A stretch of DNA of 39,959 bases, from positions 1-39,959 of the forward strand of contig NZ_JZUE01000038.1 of assembly GCF_000969605.1 (NCBI RefSeq), in the 5' to 3' direction. Of the stretch, positions 16,807-25,264 are shown in pieces; position 1 is the first letter of the stretch; each line of letters opens with the position of its first letter. The DNA is from Aquincola tertiaricarbonis. GTDB lineage: Bacteria; Pseudomonadota; Gammaproteobacteria; Burkholderiales; Burkholderiaceae_C. Both the position numbers and the translations under genes were made by a program. The notes beneath the pieces were generated by a model. That model was not told where the DNA came from, did no database searches, and was given only the letters and a program-made list of their open reading frames with translations.

Positions 16807-17757
16807 ATGAATCTCCACCAGTTCCGCTTCGTGCAGGAGGCCGCCCGCCGCGGCCTCAACCTCACCGAGACCGCCAAGGCCCTGCACACCTCGCAGCCCG
16901 GCGTCAGCAAGGCCATCCTCGAGCTGGAGGAAGAGCTGGGCGTGGACGTGTTCACCCGCCACGGCAAGCGGCTGAAGCGCATCACCGAGCCCGGGCAGCA
17001 GGTGCTGAAGTCGATCGACATCATCATGCGCGAGGTGGGCAACCTCAAGCGCATCGGCGAGGAGTTCAGCCTGCAGGACGCCGGCACGCTGTCCATCGCC
17101 GCCACCCACACCCAGGCGCGCTACATGCTGCCCGAGCCGGTGGCCGCGCTGCGCAAGCGCTTCCCGAAGGTGAACGTGAGCATGCACCAGGGCACGCCCA
17201 ACGACGTGGCCCGCATGCTGCTGGACGAAAGCGCCGACATCGGCATGGCCACCGAGAGCATCCACGAGATCGACGGCCTGGTGACCCTGCCCTGCTACGA
17301 ATGGCAGCATGTGCTGGTGGTACCGCCGGCGCATCCGCTGGCGGCGGTGGAGCGGCCCACGCTGGAGCAGCTGGCCGCCGAGCCGCTGGTGTGCTACCAG
17401 GCCGCCTTCACCGGCCGCCGGCGCATCGACGCGGCATTCGCCCAGCGCCGCCTGGCGCCCAACTTCGTGCTGGAGGCCATCGACTCCGACGTGCTCAAGA
17501 CCTATGTGCGCCTGGGCCTGGGCGTGGGCATCGTGGCCGAGATGGCGGTGCGCGACGATCCGCCCGGCGGCGACCTGGTGACCCGGCCGCTGGGCCACCT
17601 GTTCGGCCAGAACGTCTCGCACGTGGCCTTCAAGCGCGGCGCCTACCTGCGCAACTTCGTCTATTCCTTTGCCGAACTGCTGTCGGACCGATTGAACCGC
17701 AGCCTCATCAGCCGCGCGATGGGCAGCGAACAGGACGCCGACGACTACCAGCTGTGA
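16807..17757 (+). CDS. cysB: CysB-family LysR-type transcriptional regulator
   Basis: A 316-residue LysR-type regulator with an N-terminal winged helix-turn-helix (MNLHQFRFVQEAARRGLNLTE, then TSQPGVSKAILELEEELG) and a two-lobed effector domain (about residues 90-300). Close agreement with the CysB subfamily (HTSQPGVSK, HTQARYMLP, MHQGTPNDVARML) supports control of sulfate uptake and cysteine synthesis, with N-acetylserine/O-acetylserine as likely inducers. It follows the short CbiX by 24 bp and precedes an aminotransferase by 7 bp, forming a compact sulfur-themed group. In some Burkholderiales a close paralogue exists, so exact targets are uncertain. Confidence 0.92.
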   Translation: MNLHQFRFVQEAARRGLNLTETAKALHTSQPGVSKAILELEEELGVDVFTRHGKRLKRITEPGQQVLKSIDIIMREVGNLKRIGEEFSLQDAGTLSIAATHTQARYMLPEPVAALRKRFPKVNVSMHQGTPNDVARMLLDESADIGMATESIHEIDGLVTLPCYEWQHVLVVPPAHPLAAVERPTLEQLAAEPLVCYQAAFTGRRRIDAAFAQRRLAPNFVLEAIDSDVLKTYVRLGLGVGIVAEMAVRDDPPGGDLVTRPLGHLFGQNVSHVAFKRGAYLRNFVYSFAELLSDRLNRSLISRAMGSEQDADDYQL

Positions 17758-17764
17758 ACCTTCC

Positions 17765-18931
17765 ATGAGCACGACCCGCACTCCCACCCTGCCCAGCCGC
17801 CTGCCCAACGTGGGCACCACCATCTTCAGCGTGATGTCGGCGCTGGCCCAGGAACATGGCGCCGTCAACCTCGGCCAGGGTTTCCCGGACTTCGACTGCG
17901 ACCCCCGCCTCGTGGAAGCGGTGACCGCGGCCATGCAGCAGGGCCTGAACCAGTACCCGCCGATGCCCGGCGTGCCCGCGCTGCGCGAAGCCATCGCGGC
18001 CAAGCTGGCCAACTTGTACCGGCATGCCTACGACCCCGGCACCGAGGTCACCGTGACCGCCGGCGCCACGCAGGGCATCCTCACCGCCATCCTGTGCTGC
18101 GTGCACCCGGGCGACGAGGTCATCGTGCTGGAGCCCTGCTACGACAGCTACGGCCCCAACATCGAGCTGGCCGGCGGCACCATCGTGCGCGTGCCGCTGA
18201 CGCCCGGCACCTTCCGCCCCGACTTCGGCCTGATCGCCGCGGCGATGACACCGCGCACGCGGGCCATCATCGTCAACTCGCCGCACAACCCCAGTGCCAC
18301 GGTGTGGACGGCCGAGGAGATGCAGCAGCTGGCCGCGCTGCTGCGCCCGACCGACGTGCTGCTGATCAGCGACGAGGTCTACGAGCACATGGTGTACGAC
18401 GGCCGCCCGCACGTGAGCGCGGCCAGCATCCCCGAGCTGGCGGCGCGCACCTTCCTGGTGTCCAGCTTCGGCAAGACCTACCACGTCACCGGCTGGAAGG
18501 TGGGCTTCGTGGCGGCGCCCGCGGCGCTGACGGCCGAGTTCCGCAAGGTGCACCAGTTCAACGTGTTCACGGTCAACACGCCGGTGCAGCATGCGCTGGC
18601 CAGCTACATGGCCGACCCGGCGCCCTACCTGGACCTGCCGGTCTTCTACCAGCGCAAGCGCGACCTGTTCCGCGCCGGGCTGCAGGCCAACACGCGCTTC
18701 AAGCTGCTGCCCAGCGAAGGCAGCTACTTCCAGTGCGTGGACTACTCGGCGATAGATGACTCGGTCAACGAAACCGACTTCTGCCGGCGCCTGACCACCG
18801 AGGTGGGCGTGGCCGCGATCCCGCTGTCGCCCTTTTATGCCGACGGCTTCGAGCAGCGCATCGTGCGCTTCTGCTTCGCCAAGAAGGACGAGACGCTGCA
18901 GCGCGCGCTGGACCGGCTGGCGCGGCTGTAG
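17765..18931 (+). CDS. PLP-dependent aminotransferase, methionine aminotransferase (YbdL) type
   Basis: A 388-residue fold-type I aminotransferase with the NLGQGFPDFD opening typical of the YbdL/kynurenine aminotransferase group, NSPHNPSATVW, SDEVYEH and the Schiff-base lysine Lys237 in SSFGKTYHVTGWK. It probably transaminates methionine (with 4-methylthio-2-oxobutanoate as partner) and related amino acids. It starts 7 bp after cysB and may be cotranscribed, fitting a sulfur amino-acid role. Glutamine- or kynurenine-type activity is an alternative. Confidence 0.9.
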   Translation: MSTTRTPTLPSRLPNVGTTIFSVMSALAQEHGAVNLGQGFPDFDCDPRLVEAVTAAMQQGLNQYPPMPGVPALREAIAAKLANLYRHAYDPGTEVTVTAGATQGILTAILCCVHPGDEVIVLEPCYDSYGPNIELAGGTIVRVPLTPGTFRPDFGLIAAAMTPRTRAIIVNSPHNPSATVWTAEEMQQLAALLRPTDVLLISDEVYEHMVYDGRPHVSAASIPELAARTFLVSSFGKTYHVTGWKVGFVAAPAALTAEFRKVHQFNVFTVNTPVQHALASYMADPAPYLDLPVFYQRKRDLFRAGLQANTRFKLLPSEGSYFQCVDYSAIDDSVNETDFCRRLTTEVGVAAIPLSPFYADGFEQRIVRFCFAKKDETLQRALDRLARL

Positions 18932-18947
18932 CGCACGCCCCGCGGCG

Positions 18948-20252
18948 TCAGGCCAGCGGGGTCACGCCGCTGGACAGATCGAGGTCCACCCGCCCGCCGC
19001 GCGCCGCACGCCCCGATAGCGCGGCCGCGCTGTCCATCGGCAGCAGGAGATCGACGTCGGGTGCGGGCGGCTGCGCCGCGGTCTCGGGCAGGAAGCTGCG
19101 CGCCAGCTGGTACAGCAGCAGCGCATCCTGGCTGGCGGCCAGCGACAGCACGCTGTTGGGCTCGCAGCCGCCCACCAGGCGTTCCAGCAGCGCCATCACG
19201 TCCTGCGGCACCGGCCACAGCGCCTGCAGCCGGGCCATGGCCTCGGCATGGTCCTCCAGCGGCCGGCCTTCGGGGTGAGGGTCGGTCCACTCCGCGCCAT
19301 GCGGGCCGAAGCGCTGGCGGAATCGGTCCAGCGCCCGCTGGTAGGAAGCCCGGTCGCCCTGCCGGCGATGGATCTCCAGCAGCTTCAACCAGGGCATCGG
19401 GCTGCGGCCTTCCACCGTGCGCAGTTCGGCCAGCAGCCGTTCCACCGCCGCCTGTTCCTGGCCCAGGGCCACGAAGAAGTCGGCCTGCTGCTCCAGGTCG
19501 ATCAAGGCATCGGCACTGAGCAGCGGTGCCGGCGTGGCCGGCGTGGAGAAGAGCTGCGGCACCGGCCGCGTGCTGGAGACGAACTCGGGCCGCTCCAGCA
19601 GCGCCGGCACCTGCGCGGCGGTGGGCGCATCGGGCAGGTTGGCTGCGGCGGGGTTGACTGGGCCCTGCCTGCCCGCGGCGCATTGCGGGCCGGCACCGGC
19701 CACGCCGGCCGGTTGGCTGGCCGGGCCGGCAGGCCTGCCGCTGGCCGACGACGCGGTGGCCGCATCACCGGCGGCCGGCAGGCTGCCGGGGCGTGACGTG
19801 GACGCGCCGAAGGCCGCTGGCGACGCAGGTGCATGCGGAGACCCGGTTGCCGGCCGCGCCGAGCGCTGCCGGCGCGCCGACCAGGAGGCCAGCAAGCCCA
19901 GGCCGCCGGCCAGCAGCGCCAGGGCGGCGCCCATCCACGGCAGCACGGCCTCGTGCCATTCCACCTGGCCACGCAGGTGCTTGAGCTGTTCCTGCAGCTG
20001 CGCCACCTGCTGGGCACGGGCCTCGTCCGCACGGCGCAGGGCAGCCAGGGCGTCGGTCAGCGCGGGCGGCGTGGCATCGGGGCTGGAGGCTGCGCCCGAT
20101 GCGGCGGGCAGCAGTGCGGCAGGCTCGGTCGGGGCCGGGGTCGGCTGGCCCGCGGCGGGTGCGGTGGCCAGGCTGGCGGCCACGGCGGCGGCCAGCCACC
20201 AGGGGTGCATGGCCGAAGGCTGGAAATGGCGTCGAACGCCAGCATCGCTCAT
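18948..20252 (-). CDS. FimV/HubP-like membrane protein without LysM domain
   Basis: A 434-residue protein with an N-terminal signal-like segment (best from Met15, MHPWWLAAAVAASLATAPAAG, start 20210), an Ala/Pro linker, a coiled coil (about residues 65-98, QQVAQLQEQLKHLRGQVEW) and one membrane helix (about 104-121). A long low-complexity Ala/Pro/Ser region follows, then a helical repeat region resembling FimV C-terminal TPR-like parts (LIDLEQQADFFVALGQEQAAVERL, WLKLLEIHRRQGDRASY), ending in an acidic DVDLLLP/VDLDLSSG tail. FimV/HubP proteins organise the cell pole, type IV pili and chemotaxis. The usual periplasmic LysM domain is not seen and the protein is short for the family. The first ATG at 20252 is listed; the later one gives a cleaner signal peptide. 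Confidence 0.72.
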   Translation of the reverse strand: MSDAGVRRHFQPSAMHPWWLAAAVAASLATAPAAGQPTPAPTEPAALLPAASGAASSPDATPPALTDALAALRRADEARAQQVAQLQEQLKHLRGQVEWHEAVLPWMGAALALLAGGLGLLASWSARRQRSARPATGSPHAPASPAAFGASTSRPGSLPAAGDAATASSASGRPAGPASQPAGVAGAGPQCAAGRQGPVNPAAANLPDAPTAAQVPALLERPEFVSSTRPVPQLFSTPATPAPLLSADALIDLEQQADFFVALGQEQAAVERLLAELRTVEGRSPMPWLKLLEIHRRQGDRASYQRALDRFRQRFGPHGAEWTDPHPEGRPLEDHAEAMARLQALWPVPQDVMALLERLVGGCEPNSVLSLAASQDALLLYQLARSFLPETAAQPPAPDVDLLLPMDSAAALSGRAARGGRVDLDLSSGVTPLA

Positions 20253-20390
20253 GCGTCGGATTGCGTTGGAAAACGGCTTGGAGGGATGCGGTTCACTCTA
20301 GCATGCGCCCCCCCTGTCCCCGGGGTGGCGCAAAGCCGCATGACACAATGATCCGCAGCGCTTTTCGGCCTTTCAATGCCGCATGAATCG

Positions 20391-21014
20391 ATGTCTTCCG
20401 AACTGCTGACCGAACGCCGCGACACCACGCTGGTGCTCACCGTTCGCGGTGCCGCCAACCGCAACAGCCTGTCGGCCCAGGCCTGCGCCGCCGGCATCGA
20501 GGCCATCAACAACGCGGCCGACGAGCCCGGCATCCACTGCATCGTGCTGCATGGCGACGGTGCCCACTTCTGCGCCGGCGCCGACCCGCATGCGCTGGGC
20601 CATGACGAAGCCGGCCCCGGCGGCTTCGAGGCCGCCTTCGATGGCTTGATCGACGTGATGCGTTCCAGCCCCAAGCCGGTCATCGCCGCGGTCGAGGGCC
20701 ATGCGGTGGACGCCGGCTTCGTGCTGGCCCTGGCCTGCGACGTGGTGATCGCAGCCGACGACGCGTGCTTCTCCTGGACGCAGCCGCAGGCTGCAGCGGC
20801 GCTCACGCTGCAGCTGCCGCGCCCGCTGGCCATGCAGCTGCTGTGGCTGACCGAGGCCCTGAGCGCCCGTCGCCTGCACGGCATGGGCCTGGCCAACGAG
20901 GTGGTGCCGCCCGGCGAAGCCCTGGCCGAGGCCCTGCGCTGGGGCCGCAAGCTGGCCGGCGTGCCGGCCGACCGCATCGCCGCGGCCAAGGAGTGGTTCC
21001 GCAGCCGCGGTTAG
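20391..21014 (+). CDS. Short, divergent enoyl-CoA hydratase/isomerase-family protein
   Basis: From the ATG at 20391 (MSSELLTERRDTTLVLT) the protein has 207 residues; an ATG five codons earlier is also possible. The crotonase core is visible: first oxyanion-hole region HFCAGADPHAL and second region AVEGHAVDAGFVLALACDVVIAADDACF. The segments that normally carry the catalytic glutamates (GxxP.GG-type) read TQPQAAAAL and lack an acidic residue. The normal C-terminal trimerisation helices (about 50 residues) are missing, because the frame ends at AKEWFRSRG, overlapping the convergent aldolase by 4 bp. It may have lost hydratase activity or use a different chemistry. Confidence 0.78.
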   Translation: MSSELLTERRDTTLVLTVRGAANRNSLSAQACAAGIEAINNAADEPGIHCIVLHGDGAHFCAGADPHALGHDEAGPGGFEAAFDGLIDVMRSSPKPVIAAVEGHAVDAGFVLALACDVVIAADDACFSWTQPQAAAALTLQLPRPLAMQLLWLTEALSARRLHGMGLANEVVPPGEALAEALRWGRKLAGVPADRIAAAKEWFRSRG

Positions 21015-21781
21015 CGGTCGAAGCCGGGCATCTGCCGCTCCAGCCGGCGCAGCAGGCCGGGCCAGGCCAGCGCGCCCGGGCCCACGCCCTGCGTCACCTG
21101 GCGCGACTGCTCCCGCGCGGTGGCGATGATCTCCTGCGGCACATGGATCAGCTCGCCGCCGCCGGCCTGCGCCCGGACCTGGATCGTGCAGACGGTCTCG
21201 AACAGGTACATCGACAGGAAGGCATCGGGGATCGCGCGGCCCACCGTCAGCAGGCCATGGTTGCGCAGCATCAGGAAGGTGTTGCGGCCCAGGCTCTGCA
21301 CCAGGCGCGGCTTCTCGTCGTCGCGCAGGGCCACGCCTTCGTAGCCGTGGTAGCCCAGCGAGCCCATCACGAAGATGGACTGCTGCGACAGCGGCAGCAC
21401 GCCGCCCTTCTGCGCCGACACCGCGATGCCGTTGAGCGAATGCACATGCAGCACGCAGGCCGCGTCGTGCCGCGCCGCATGGATGGCGCTGTGGATGGTG
21501 AAGCCGGCCGGATTCACCGGGAACGGGGAGACCTCCAGCTTCTCGCCGGCCAGGTTCACCTTCACCAGGCTGCTGGCGGTGATCTCCTCGAACATCAGGC
21601 CATAGGGGTTGATGAGGAACTGGTCCTCGGTGCCCGGCACGCGCGCGCTGATGTGGGTGAAGACCAGGTCGTCCCACTTGAACAGCGCCACCAGCCGGTA
21701 GGCGGCCGCCAGGTCCACCCGCGTCTGCCATTCCTCGGGGCTGACGCTGCCTTTCAGGCTGGGGATCTCGATCGGTGCCAT
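21011..21781 (-). CDS. Class II aldolase/adducin family protein
   Basis: A 256-residue protein starts at the ATG at 21781 with GGAGG upstream. It has the class II aldolase/adducin fold: the NPYGLMFEEI and HSAIHAARHDAACVLHVHS blocks supply zinc ligands (HVH), and a further histidine lies in LRNHGLLTVG. Family members include fuculose-1-phosphate aldolase, ribulose-5-phosphate 4-epimerase and many uncharacterised proteobacterial proteins; this sequence is of the last kind, so the substrate is unknown. It is convergent with the crotonase-like gene and divergent (87 bp) from the Crp/Fnr regulator. Confidence 0.88.
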   Translation of the reverse strand: MAPIEIPSLKGSVSPEEWQTRVDLAAAYRLVALFKWDDLVFTHISARVPGTEDQFLINPYGLMFEEITASSLVKVNLAGEKLEVSPFPVNPAGFTIHSAIHAARHDAACVLHVHSLNGIAVSAQKGGVLPLSQQSIFVMGSLGYHGYEGVALRDDEKPRLVQSLGRNTFLMLRNHGLLTVGRAIPDAFLSMYLFETVCTIQVRAQAGGGELIHVPQEIIATAREQSRQVTQGVGPGALAWPGLLRRLERQMPGFDR

Positions 21782-21868
21782 TGCTTGCCTCCACAAAATT
21801 TAGAAACTTCAGTATGTGGACAATACCCAGCGCACGGCGATGATTGCTGTCGCCTCAGAGACAACGCC
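21782..21868. promoter_or_regulatory. AT-rich divergent promoter region between aldolase and Crp/Fnr gene
   Basis: This 87-bp gap separates two start codons pointing away from each other and is clearly more AT-rich than its surroundings (AAAATTTAGAAACTTCAGTA). On the minus strand a weak sigma-70-like pair, TTGTCC and TAAATT with about 15 bp spacing, precedes GGAGG and the aldolase start. A regulator site for the adjacent Crp/Fnr protein is plausible, but no clean FNR- or CRP-type palindrome is seen. Confidence 0.4.
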
Positions 21869-22573
21869 ATGACCAGCCTCATTCTTACCCCTGCCGAGCG
21901 CCAGAACATCGAACAGGGCTCGTGGTTTTCCAGGCTGTCGCTGCCCTTGCGGCAGGCCATCCTGGCCCGTGCCAACGTGCGCCGCTATGCCGACGGCGCG
22001 CTGCTGTCCACCCGCGGCCAGCCGGCCGAGGACTGGTGCGGCGTGGCCGCGGGCGCGGTGCGCGTCAGCTCGGTGTCGCTGTCGGGCAAGCAGATCACGC
22101 TGACGTATGTGGAGCCCGGCACTTGGTTCGGCGACATCGCGCTGTTCGACGGCCTGCCGCGCACGCACGACGGCAATGCGCACGGCCCGACCACCGTGCT
22201 GCAGGTGCGCAAGCCCGACTTCAAGGAACTGCTGTCGCAGCATGTGGAGCTGTACGAGGCGCTGCTGCGCCTGAACTGCCGCCGCCTGCGGCTGATGTTC
22301 GACCAGATCGAAGACCTGAACACCCGCCCGCTGGCCGCCCGCCTGGCCAAGCAGATCCTCCTGCTGGCCAAGAGCTACGGCATCGAGCAGGGCGAGGAGA
22401 TCCGCATCAGCCTGCAGCTGGCGCAGGAAGACCTGGCGCAGCTGCTGGGCGCCTCGCGCCAGCGCGTGAACCAGGAGCTCAAGGGCTTCGAGCGCGAAGG
22501 CGCGGTGCGGGTGGAGCCCACGCGGCTGGTGGTGCTCTCGCGCGAGAAGCTGCTCAACCTGTCGGAGAAGTGA
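21869..22573 (+). CDS. Crp/Fnr-family transcriptional regulator
   Basis: A 234-residue protein starts at the ATG at 21869 (MTSLILTPAERQNIEQGSWF). It has an N-terminal cyclic-nucleotide-binding-type beta-roll (RYADGALLSTRGQPAEDW, then YVEPGTWFGDIALFDGLPRTHD), a long dimerisation helix and a C-terminal winged helix (ISLQLAQEDLAQLLGASRQRVNQELKGFEREG). The FNR cysteine set is absent, so it is not an oxygen-sensing FNR; the effector may be a cyclic nucleotide or an acyl compound. Its stop is 3 bp before the next start, so it is cotranscribed with the phosphotransferase gene. Confidence 0.9.
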   Translation: MTSLILTPAERQNIEQGSWFSRLSLPLRQAILARANVRRYADGALLSTRGQPAEDWCGVAAGAVRVSSVSLSGKQITLTYVEPGTWFGDIALFDGLPRTHDGNAHGPTTVLQVRKPDFKELLSQHVELYEALLRLNCRRLRLMFDQIEDLNTRPLAARLAKQILLLAKSYGIEQGEEIRISLQLAQEDLAQLLGASRQRVNQELKGFEREGAVRVEPTRLVVLSREKLLNLSEK

Positions 22574-22576
22574 CCC

Positions 22577-23665
22577 ATGCAAGCGTTCACCGGCACCAAG
22601 GATGTCAGCGGCCGCCATGCCTTCGACCTGCAGGCGCTGCAGCAGCACCTGGCGCAGCACCTGCCCGGCTTCGAAGGGCCGCTGACGGTGGCGCAGTTCA
22701 AGGGCGGCCAGTCCAACCCCACCTACCTGCTGAGCACGCCCGGCGCCCGCTACGTGATGCGCAGCAAGCCGGGGCCGGTGGCGCGGCTGCTGCCCTCGGC
22801 CCATGCCATCGAGCGTGAATACCGCGTGATGCATGCACTGGCCGGCACGCCGGTGCCGGTGCCGCGCATGCACCTGCTGTGCGAGGACGAATCGGTCATC
22901 GGCCGCGCCTTCTACCTGATGGACTTCATCGAAGGGCGGGTGCTGTGGGACCAGTCCCTGCCTGGCCTGCAGCCGGCCGAGCGCGCGGCCCACTACGACG
23001 AGATGAACCGGGTGATGGCCGCGCTGCATGCAGTGGACGTGCAGGCCGCGGGCCTGGCCGACTACGGCAAGCCGGGCAACTACTTCGAGCGGCAGATCGG
23101 CCGCTGGAGCCGGCAGTACCAGGCCTCCATCACGCAGCCGATCGAGGCGATGGACCGGCTGATCGACTGGCTGCCCGCGCACATCCCGCACAGCGCGCGC
23201 GACGTGGCGCAGGTGTCGGTGGTGCATGGCGACTTCCGGCTGGACAACGTCATCTTCCACCCCACCGAGCCGCGCATCCTGGCGGTGCTGGACTGGGAGC
23301 TGAGCACGCTGGGCCATCCGCTGGCCGACTTCAGCTACCACATGATGAGCTGGCACATCCCGCATGCCGTGGGCCGCGGCATCCAGGGGCTGGACCTGGC
23401 CGCGCTGGGCATTCCCGATGAAGACGCCTACCTGCGCCGCTACTGCGAGCGCAGCGGCCGCGCCGACATCGAACAGGTGCGCGCCGACTGGAACTTCTAC
23501 CTGGCCTACAACCTGTTCCGCATCGCGGCCATCCTGCAAGGCATCGCCAAGCGGGTGGAAGACGGCACCGCGGCCAGCGACGAGGCCCGGCTACAGGCCG
23601 CGGCGGCGCGGCCGCTGGCCGAGATCGGCTGGGGCTTCGCCCGCCGGGCCGGCGCCGCGGGCTGA
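22577..23665 (+). CDS. APH-type phosphotransferase (ACAD10-like family)
   Basis: A 362-residue protein kinase-like fold with FKGGQSNPTYLL near the nucleotide pocket, catalytic HGDFRLDN (217-224) and metal-binding DWE (239-241). It resembles the phosphotransferase proteins that in many bacteria are linked to acyl-CoA dehydrogenases and are related to the N-terminal domain of human ACAD10. The likely role is phosphorylation of a hydroxylated acyl compound during fatty-acid catabolism. An acyl-CoA dehydrogenase gene is not adjacent here; the partner is the Crp/Fnr regulator 3 bp upstream. It is not expected to be an aminoglycoside resistance gene. Confidence 0.88.
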   Translation: MQAFTGTKDVSGRHAFDLQALQQHLAQHLPGFEGPLTVAQFKGGQSNPTYLLSTPGARYVMRSKPGPVARLLPSAHAIEREYRVMHALAGTPVPVPRMHLLCEDESVIGRAFYLMDFIEGRVLWDQSLPGLQPAERAAHYDEMNRVMAALHAVDVQAAGLADYGKPGNYFERQIGRWSRQYQASITQPIEAMDRLIDWLPAHIPHSARDVAQVSVVHGDFRLDNVIFHPTEPRILAVLDWELSTLGHPLADFSYHMMSWHIPHAVGRGIQGLDLAALGIPDEDAYLRRYCERSGRADIEQVRADWNFYLAYNLFRIAAILQGIAKRVEDGTAASDEARLQAAAARPLAEIGWGFARRAGAAG

Positions 23666-23680
23666 AGCCGGCGACGCCCG

Positions 23681-24424
23681 TCAGCGCGGGCCGTCGCCCT
23701 CCAGCCGCGAATCGGCCGGCGTGCTGCTGAACAGGCTGGGATGGGTGCTGGCATGGGCCGACTGGGTCCACAGCTCCACCGCGCGGCGGCCTTCGCGCAG
23801 GCTGGTCTCGAAGAGCGTGACCACCGCGCGCAACCGGGTGGCATCGGGCTCGGCCATGGCGGTGCGCAGCGTCAGCCGGCCGCGCAGCGCCACCAGCAGC
23901 AAGGGATCGCTCGCCGAAAGCCAGCTGCCGCGAGCTTCCAGCAGCCGGGCCGACAGCGGGCCGGCCAGCCACTGCTCGATGGCGGCGGTGGTATTGCCCA
24001 CCGCGCCGAAGGCTTCCTTCAGCAGCTTGGAATCGATGTGCGGCGCCTTGGGGAACAGCACCAGCCAGCGCATCTCCTCCGGCGTCTCGGTGTCCATGCG
24101 GGTCTGCAGGCCTTCGGTGAACTGCTCGAACACCTGCTTTTCCAGCGTTTCCATCAATGCCCGCGAGATCAGCATCATCTGCAGGTCGTTGCCGCCCTTG
24201 AGGTCGCCGCGCAGGCGCAGCTCATTGCCTGCGATGTAGCTGCGCTGCGAAGGACCCCACTCCAGCCGCCAACCCTGGGCGGGCACGCCGGACTCGATGA
24301 CGAAGCCGCTGCCGTCCCGTGCGCGCTTGAAGGCATGGCCGGCCGAATCGGCCCAGGTGGCCACCGCGGACCAGCCGGCACGTTCTGCACCACCGGATAT
24401 CCAGCGCTTGAGGGTTTGGAACAT
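23681..24424 (-). CDS. Conserved-type protein of unknown function
   Basis: A 247-residue protein from the ATG at 24424 (MFQTLKRWISGGAER); the longer frame begins with TTG and adds only four residues. It has no signal peptide and no clear membrane helix. The sequence looks well folded (WRLEWGPSQRSYIAGNELRLRGDL, then a helical QMMLISRALMETLEKQVFEQF and an EMRWLVLFPKAP strand), ending in a Ser/Pro/Asp-rich tail. I recognise no catalytic motif. It is divergent from the glutathione transferase gene (65 bp) and convergent with the phosphotransferase gene. Confidence 0.75.
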   Translation of the reverse strand: MFQTLKRWISGGAERAGWSAVATWADSAGHAFKRARDGSGFVIESGVPAQGWRLEWGPSQRSYIAGNELRLRGDLKGGNDLQMMLISRALMETLEKQVFEQFTEGLQTRMDTETPEEMRWLVLFPKAPHIDSKLLKEAFGAVGNTTAAIEQWLAGPLSARLLEARGSWLSASDPLLLVALRGRLTLRTAMAEPDATRLRAVVTLFETSLREGRRAVELWTQSAHASTHPSLFSSTPADSRLEGDGPR

Positions 24425-24489
24425 GAAGATGTGCAAGAAGCAGGGTTGAACTAGAGTCGCGGCACCCTGCCAGACGAGGAGATGCGCGG

Positions 24490-25185
24490 ATGATCGAAGT
24501 GTATTCGTGGCCCACGCCCAACGGCCACAAGGTCCACATCATGCTGGAGGAGTGCGGCCTGCCCTACCGCGCGCACCCGGTGGACATCGGTGCCGGCGAC
24601 CAGTTCAAGCCCGAATTTCTGGCCATCAGCCCCAACAACAAGATCCCGGCGATCACCGACCCCGACGGGCCCGATGGCCGGCCGTATTCGCTGTTCGAGT
24701 CCGGTGCCATCCTGCTGTACCTGGCCGGCAAGACCGGCAAGCTGATGCCGGCCGACACCCGCGGCCGCTACGACGTGCTGCAGTGGCTGATGTTCCAGAT
24801 GGGCGGCGTGGGCCCGATGCTGGGCCAGGCGCACCACTTCCGCATCTATGCGCCGCAGAAGATCGAGTATGCGGTGGAGCGCTACACCAACGAGGCCCGC
24901 CGGTTGTACGGCGTGATGGACAAGCGGCTTGCCAAGAGCACCTATCTCGCCGGGCCGGAATACAGCATCGCCGACATCGCGGTGTTCCCGTGGCTGCGCT
25001 CCTGGAAGAACCAGGGCATCGACTGGAACGACTATCCGCACCTCAAGGGCTGGTTCGACGAGATCGGCCAGCGGCCCGCGGTGCAGCGCGGCGTGGAGGT
25101 GCTGGCCGACCTGCGCAAGCCGCTGATGGACGACAAGGCGCGGCAGACGCTGTTCGGCAAGGACCAGTACCAGCGCCGCGACTGA
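24490..25185 (+). CDS. Glutathione S-transferase family, YfcG/YghU (Nu-class) type
   Basis: A 231-residue protein with the N-terminal thioredoxin-like domain (MIEVYSWPTPNGHKVHIMLEE), whose TPNGHK motif at residues 9-14 is typical of the YfcG/YghU disulfide-bond oxidoreductases, followed by NKIPAITD and LFESGAILLYLA glutathione-binding elements. The helical C-terminal domain has the YSIADIAVFPWLRSW motif. Nu-class members bind two glutathiones and reduce disulfides or organic peroxides. It stands alone, divergent from the unknown gene at 24424. Confidence 0.93.
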   Translation: MIEVYSWPTPNGHKVHIMLEECGLPYRAHPVDIGAGDQFKPEFLAISPNNKIPAITDPDGPDGRPYSLFESGAILLYLAGKTGKLMPADTRGRYDVLQWLMFQMGGVGPMLGQAHHFRIYAPQKIEYAVERYTNEARRLYGVMDKRLAKSTYLAGPEYSIADIAVFPWLRSWKNQGIDWNDYPHLKGWFDEIGQRPAVQRGVEVLADLRKPLMDDKARQTLFGKDQYQRRD

Positions 25186-25264
25186 CCGCGCCGCATCGCT
25201 GCCCGCACGCAGGATCGCCGTTTGCCTTGCCGCAGCCAATGAAGCTGCGCCGAGGACGGATGTG

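Noticed and set aside
20765-21868. In-frame upstream extension of the Crp/Fnr gene
   Set aside because: It runs through two other genes and lacks domain character; the ATG at 21869 fits the family start.
22577-23665. Antibiotic (aminoglycoside) phosphotransferase
   Set aside because: Only the general APH fold and motifs match; the sequence fits the ACAD10-like metabolic family.
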